From: Blakeslea trispora
Taxonomy: Eukaryota > Mucoromycota > Mucoromycetes > Mucorales > Choanephoraceae
Length of the DNA stretch: 64,000 nucleotides
Assembly (NCBI GenBank): GCA_025331445.1
Contig: JAIWNE010000067.1
Coordinates: forward strand, 1 to 64,000
Reading direction: 5' to 3'
The position numbers and the translations under genes were made by a program. Of this stretch, positions 59,544 to 64,000 are shown piece by piece (within the stretch, counting starts at the first letter, position 1; the number at the start of each line of letters is the position of its first letter). The notes beneath the pieces are model-generated. The model worked only from the letters and a program-made list of their open reading frames with translations, did no database searches and was not told the origin of the DNA.

Positions 59544-60319
59544 TATCTGAATCTTTGAAAGTACCCCATGTCTGGGCTTTCTTAAATTCCTAACAAGAAT
59601 TCTAGCAACGGATTCTTCACAGGTTGGCAGTGCCAGCATACTGTTGACTGATCGGCTGATGATGTAGCTCTTGAAGTGCTTCTTTTCTTCTTGGAAGTCA
59701 AGCAACAGATTCTTTTCGGGTTGGCAGTACCAGCTTACTGTTAACTGAACGGCTGATGATGTTGCAGGTCTTCTTGCTCTGCGGTCCATAGGTAGAAGCT
59801 GGTCTGGCTGACCGGGAGCACTGTATATCATTGATTTTTAACACGTTTTGTTGCTGAGTTTCTAACAAGAATTCAAGCAAAGGAACGCAAGGTATGGTTT
59901 ATTTCTACAAAGAAAGAATCTCTCTTTTTCTATTACCCTAAGCCAGTTTAAGGTAGGCTGCTATCAGAGATGAAGGAGACAAAGAGAACAAAGAAACTAA
60001 TCCATTTTGTATTTGTTTTTAACCCTCGAAAAAGGAAACTGAAAGAAAAAAGAAAATGAAGAAAATAGCGAGCCACTCTTATAGGAAGCGACTCAAACAT
60101 GCTAAGGAGACAAAAAGAGTGCTAATATGCAAGCTCTTTTTTTTTCCAAAAAAAATCATTGAGAACAAAGCTTCTCTGGACATCACCATCATCATATAAA
60201 AGGCATGGCAGTATTTACCATTCTTATTAAAGCGCCCCTGGACTTGGAGCATTTCCAATGAACTGTTTATTTCCAAATGTCTAAATTGTTTGTCGTTCCT
60301 AAACCAACACCTGTTGCCC
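59544..60319. other. Spacer with a 60-bp direct repeat
   Basis: 59604-59665 and 59702-59763 are imperfect direct copies (GCAACGGATTCTTCACAGG... / GCAACAGATTCTTTTCGGG..., both ending CGGCTGATGATGT). Flanking words TAACAAGAATTC at 59590 and 59863 repeat as well. This could be an LTR- or terminus-like remnant of an element. The rest is AT-rich with no gene seen. Confidence 0.5.
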
Positions 60320-60709
60320 TCACTCCGACTTCCAGTGTGATACTGTTCGCAGAATTATTGATAAACTAGAGTGGATGAAGTTTGAGACGATGGTTTGTAG
60401 TAAAAAATATTCAAATATTATTGTGTACAAACTACAATCTGTATGCTTCTTCACCGCTTGTATCGGCTGTCCTAATTCTACTGCTTTTGTACTTGATGCC
60501 GCTCTAATAGAATGGGCTCGGAAATGTGTCGTGTCAATTCCTGCTGCCTCCATTTCTGCTTTTATCCAGGTTGCTTTTGTGGTCAGGTTAGATGTTTTTG
60601 ATTGTTTTCCTATTTGGTCAATGTAGACAAGGATTAGTGTATGATCCTCTAGAAAATTTTGCCTTTTGTCTTGTTCATTTTGTAAATTTTTAACTTTGTA
60701 ACCAAACAC
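60320..60709 (-). pseudogene. Tyrosine recombinase C-terminus of DIRS-like element
   Basis: Contains GIDTTHFRAHSIRAASSTKA and VKKHTDCSLYTIIFEYFLL. The H-x-x-R box (HSIR) is kept and the Tyr region is recognisable, although the usual WS before TF is changed (CS). The N-terminal half of the recombinase could not be followed in one frame between 60710 and 61560. Confidence 0.75.
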
Positions 60710-61585
60710 AGTTGTTCATCTCCTGGGTAATCACTTAGGGTGGTGGATTTCACCTATCCTTCTTTCGGTTCTCTTGCATGGATTTTTGCTTCGCCCCATT
60801 CATGTTCTTTGTGGGTTGTAATGTCTCTGTTGCAGTCGGCCAATGTCCGATCTGGGTTGCCACATTGTTGTCATACATAATAACAATATCAATTTTGCCT
60901 GTAGTTGTTGTAAATATAATCTGTCTGTTGGCGATGATTTCTTTCTGATGTATACCTAAATACTGTTATGCCCTATGAAGATCATTGTTGCTTTATTGGT
61001 ATTTTCATTGTTGTCTTTCATTTCGCGATAAAAAAAAATCATAACCGGGTGTTCTGCTTTTGATTTCTTCTTTTGGTGAAAACCATAAAAAACGGAAGCT
61101 ATTGTTGATTTTGATGTGTTCAAATGTTGAGAGCTATAGCTCTTTTGATCTGCCAAAAAGAACAAGACGTTTGCTAGGTTGTACTCGCAAGGATTTTTTT
61201 GTTTCTTGTTGCGCTATTCCGCCTAATGCTTTCATCCATTGTTGTATGCTTTATTGTCGTGCTTCAATTTTTCTTCTGTAAAAGCTCAATCGCTTCCTCA
61301 GTTACTTCTTCTTTTTTTTTGCGGAAGGTGCGTATAATTTCCAAGCGATCAATGATCGGCTCCTTTGTATCTTCCAAACTATTGGTTGTGGGTGAATCTT
61401 TATCTATAAAATCATCGCATACCAAAATTGGCTGGGCCACTTAGGTGTCAATAGGACAATCTTCTTTAGTTGTTGTCGTTTCATCTCTCCGAGTACTCTG
61501 AGAATCAGCTTCTATGGAGGGTTTAAATACAGCCCCTCATGTTCCAATTCTGTTGGAATGCGTCTGCATCTATTGCTCCGGGATC

Positions 61586-62661
61586 CTAATGTAGTGACCA
61601 GTACTGTGGTAGTTGGTGGCTGTGTCTTGCGGTGAATGCATCTATTATTGGTAGGCCCGTTTTTTTGTAGATTGTCTTGAACAACTTTGCTGGTATTATT
61701 GTTCGTATAATGGTTGTTTGACTCTGCTTAACTGATACGCTTAAGCGTTCTTTGCTCCAAGGATATGTTGATATACTACTTGTATGTTGTGATTGTTGCA
61801 GATGTTCTGTATCTGTAGCACAAGGTCTTGTAATAGGGTTGATGGGGTTCCTCCGGATTTCATCGTGTACCTCAATGCTGTTATGTTGTCTGAGAATGTT
61901 TTTATCGTCGAGTCTTTGCAGTCTTCGCAGTCTTTTGCATGGAGTTGGATTGGAAATAGGATCGTCATTATCTCTCTTACGTTGATCGAGTACTGAGTCT
62001 CCTCTAGTTTCCAAAATCCTAATGTCGTTATTATCAGAGAAGTTGTCTTCTTCTAATGTGCGTTGTATAGAGCTCTCGCTAGGTCTCTATGAAGTAAGGT
62101 ATATGCAGTAGTACTTTTCCGATCACTGCTATTACTGACGTCATTTTCCCCACTAAGCTCCCTACTCGACAGCATAACTTTGGTGTTGATGTCTTGGCTT
62201 GCTGTATCATTCGCTTTAAATTGCTGGTCTTCAACTCTGGCACGGATATCTTCATCTTCTTTGTGTCGAAACGATAGCCTAAGAATTCCTTGGATTTCTT
62301 GGGTTCCAATATACTCTTTTTGTAGTTGATTATGAACCCCAACTTCTCTAAATGTGACCCTAATTGTATTGTGAGGCTTCGCATCTATTCCTTGGATTTC
62401 TCTAGTAGGCGTATTTCGTCTAGGCAATATACCGATCGAACGCCTCCTCTTCTTAGCGGCTCGATGGCATATTTCATGATCTTTAGAAATATTCTTGATA
62501 TGGTAAACAGTTCCATGATTTTCGAAGCTTGGATAGTCTTGTAGTTTGGGGTGTATTGGGATGGCCACATATGCATCCTTTAGATCCAATTTGCACGTAT
62601 AATCGTCCTCTTCTATAATCTCTCTTAATACGGGCACCCCTTCCATCTTGAAGTGTTTCAC
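61586..62661 (-). pseudogene. DIRS-like reverse transcriptase and RNase H, broken
   Basis: Motif A is present as CKLDLKDAYVAIPIHPK. The frame then shifts; GVRSVYCLDEIRLL carries CLDE where active enzymes have YLDD. A TAG follows KSKE at 62387-62385. The next open piece is MRSLTIQLGSHLEKLGFIIN. The RNase H part reads NITALRYTMKSGGTPSTLLQ. A final open piece contains PIIDAFTARHSHQLPQYWSL. Catalytically dead by sequence. Confidence 0.8.
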
Positions 62662-63509
62662 TTGTAAGAGGCTGTTTAGTATCTGGCAATCTATAGCAGG
62701 TCATCTTTTTGTTTTTTTCCTGCAAAGATATTTTCTGTTTTGAAAAGATGATGCCTCTATCATCACTCCTTTGATGAATTTTTGAATGGCTAAATTTTTG
62801 TGTAATTGCTCTTTGTCGGATAACAGTTTGTTTTTAAACTTCCAAGGTATTGATTTCTGTGCAAATTGTATTTCGTATCCTTGTTGGATTACTGATATGG
62901 ACCATGTGTGTTGTGTTGTTTGCTCTTGTCCCAAGAATTTTTTTTTTTTTTTGCGACACTAGCTGGGATTGCTGTACATGATCTTTCGTATAGCTTTGCT
63001 GCTGCTCTGCCTTGTGTTCTGGTAATCTCTGCAACTTTATAGATAGATTGAATCACCTAGGCTGTGTCCACAATATGCTTTTTGAGTTTTGGGAGAAGAG
63101 ATTTGTTGATCTTTTCTCCAACTGACCAGTTGTCATGTCTATATCTGTTGATATCTCGTTTGTACCGTCTAATGTTTTCTTGTATTTGTTGTACAGTATT
63201 TGTTTCCAAACCGGCAATAATTCCCATTGGTAGTGGCTTGTATTCTCTGGCGAGTTGCGTAACACTTTGCTCCTCATCTCTAAATCTTTGTAATAGTTTA
63301 AAAACCTGCCTTTCTGTGTACATTCTATGTTTGCCATTGTTGTTGTCATTTATAGTTTTTCCAAAATGCGTGGTTTAGAAAGATGTGAAGAACGGAGTGT
63401 TAAATGTATAATTAGAGTTTTTGACATTAAATGTATTGCTTGGATCTCTTCGCTAGCACAAAAAAAAACACATCATAGCAGAGTTTACAGACTTAAGTAG
63501 CTCTGAGTA

Positions 63510-63721
63510 GAGATGTATTCAAAAAGTTTCACCCTGAAATTTAACCGCAACTGATAGGCATTCTACAAGAAATAGACTTGAACGAGCCAGGATCTCATAG
63601 TATGCTTGGGAAGAAAAAGAGCTTTCTAACCATGAGATCTTGTTTCATTCAAGTCTATTTCTTGTAGAATGGCTATCAATCACAGATAAATTTTAGGGTG
63701 AAGCTTTTTTGAATATATCTC
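63510..63721. mobile_element. TA-flanked fold-back element (MITE), copy B
   Basis: 212 bp between TA at 63508-63509 and 63722-63723. Ends GAGATGTATTCAAAAAGTTT and, inverted, GAGATATATTCAAAAAAGCT. Almost the whole element folds back on itself (ATAGACTTGAACGAGCCAGG against its inverse), with a loop near AGTATGCTTGGGAAGAAAAA. Non-coding. Confidence 0.85.
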
Positions 63722-64000
63722 TATGAAAACTCTTGGAGACAATCCTTTAGACATTACCTTATTGAGCTTGAGCACCTTACTCTCATACACCAGAATAGAA
63801 TGGCTTTCGAAATCAGCACCCCCTCTTATTTTAGGTGACTCTCAACCTTATGTACACTATTTTATTCATTAGAACTATGATTTCAGGCAAGTTTCAATAG
63901 CCCGTTTTTTTTATTGTGAACAGGCTATCCTTCTTTTTTTTTTATAGTCTTGACAAATGGTATCCTCTTATTGACAAACAGATGGATGACTAAAATGACG
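63722..64000. other. Right-edge sequence
   Basis: About 280 bp of AT-rich sequence without recognisable gene or repeat. Confidence 0.4.

Larger units (their letters stand above)
60320..63349 (-). mobile_element. DIRS-like (tyrosine-recombinase) retrotransposon, degenerate
   Basis: On the minus strand, in order: gag-like fragments (63349-63057), reverse transcriptase (62661-62079), RNase H and the adjacent IDAFTARHSHQLPQYWSL motif (about 62010-61590), then a tyrosine-recombinase C-terminus (60709-60320). This order is that of DIRS-type elements. All domains are broken by stops or shifts, and the element ends were not identified. Confidence 0.8.

Noticed and set aside
61752..61996. Plus-strand ORFs rich in Leu and Cys
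   Set aside because: Shadows of the DIRS RNase H region on the minus strand.

Overview
The window looks like nuclear DNA of an early-diverging fungus, most likely Mucoromycota (Mucorales-like). Introns are short (about 47-120 bp) with GT..AG ends and occur in almost every gene. Spacers are AT-rich with pyrimidine and A/T tracts. The gene set is fungal: eEF3, an Ufd4/TRIP12 HECT ligase, an SPS1/GCK kinase, a DIP2-like protein and a triplicated PTPlike-phytase (paladin-like) protein. The mobile elements (piggyBac, Tc1/mariner, DIRS-like) also fit this group. Exon models below were built by hand from splice signals. For the complete host models the summed exons are a multiple of three and agree with conserved motifs.

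Gene-dense left part (1-41.8 kb). In order: a DIP2-like protein (minus, C-terminus outside the window), a CDK-like kinase (plus, first exon unresolved), a GRIP-domain golgin (plus), a CNNM/Mam3-type DUF21-CBS membrane protein (plus), an SPS1/GCK-like kinase (minus), a paladin-like protein with three CX5R loops (plus), eEF3 (plus, intronless, strongly biased codons), a Gfo/Idh/MocA oxidoreductase (plus), an 80-residue membrane protein (minus), a 1657-residue HECT ubiquitin ligase (plus), a RhoGEF (minus), a decayed coding remnant (minus), a PCL-like cyclin (minus), a 57-residue protein (minus) and a YdcZ/DMT-type membrane protein (minus). Three convergent pairs are separated by only 48-75 bp between stop codons.

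Mobile-element part (42.2-63.7 kb). A piggyBac-like element with 220-bp inverted repeats lies between TTAA sites. A Tc1-like element inserted into the TA inside its right TTAA. That Tc1 element was itself interrupted by a 2.9-kb TA-flanked element, whose transposase is intact and has an unusually wide D-to-E spacing, and by a 1.57-kb element carrying an intron-containing gene. A truncated second piggyBac copy follows, then a spliced gene of unrecognised family with a poly-threonine tract encoded by a 212-bp GTT repeat. After that come fold-back or TIR elements (one carrying a small ORF), a second Tc1 element with three in-frame stops, and a broken DIRS-like retrotransposon (RT, RNase H and tyrosine recombinase pieces).

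The host genes are mostly housekeeping (translation, ubiquitin, Golgi tethering, Rho and kinase signalling, transport) and form no pathway cluster. The most unusual material is the datable transposon nest, the wide-spaced DDE transposase, the gene-carrying insertion and the poly-threonine gene. I found no CRISPR array, rRNA or convincing tRNA.
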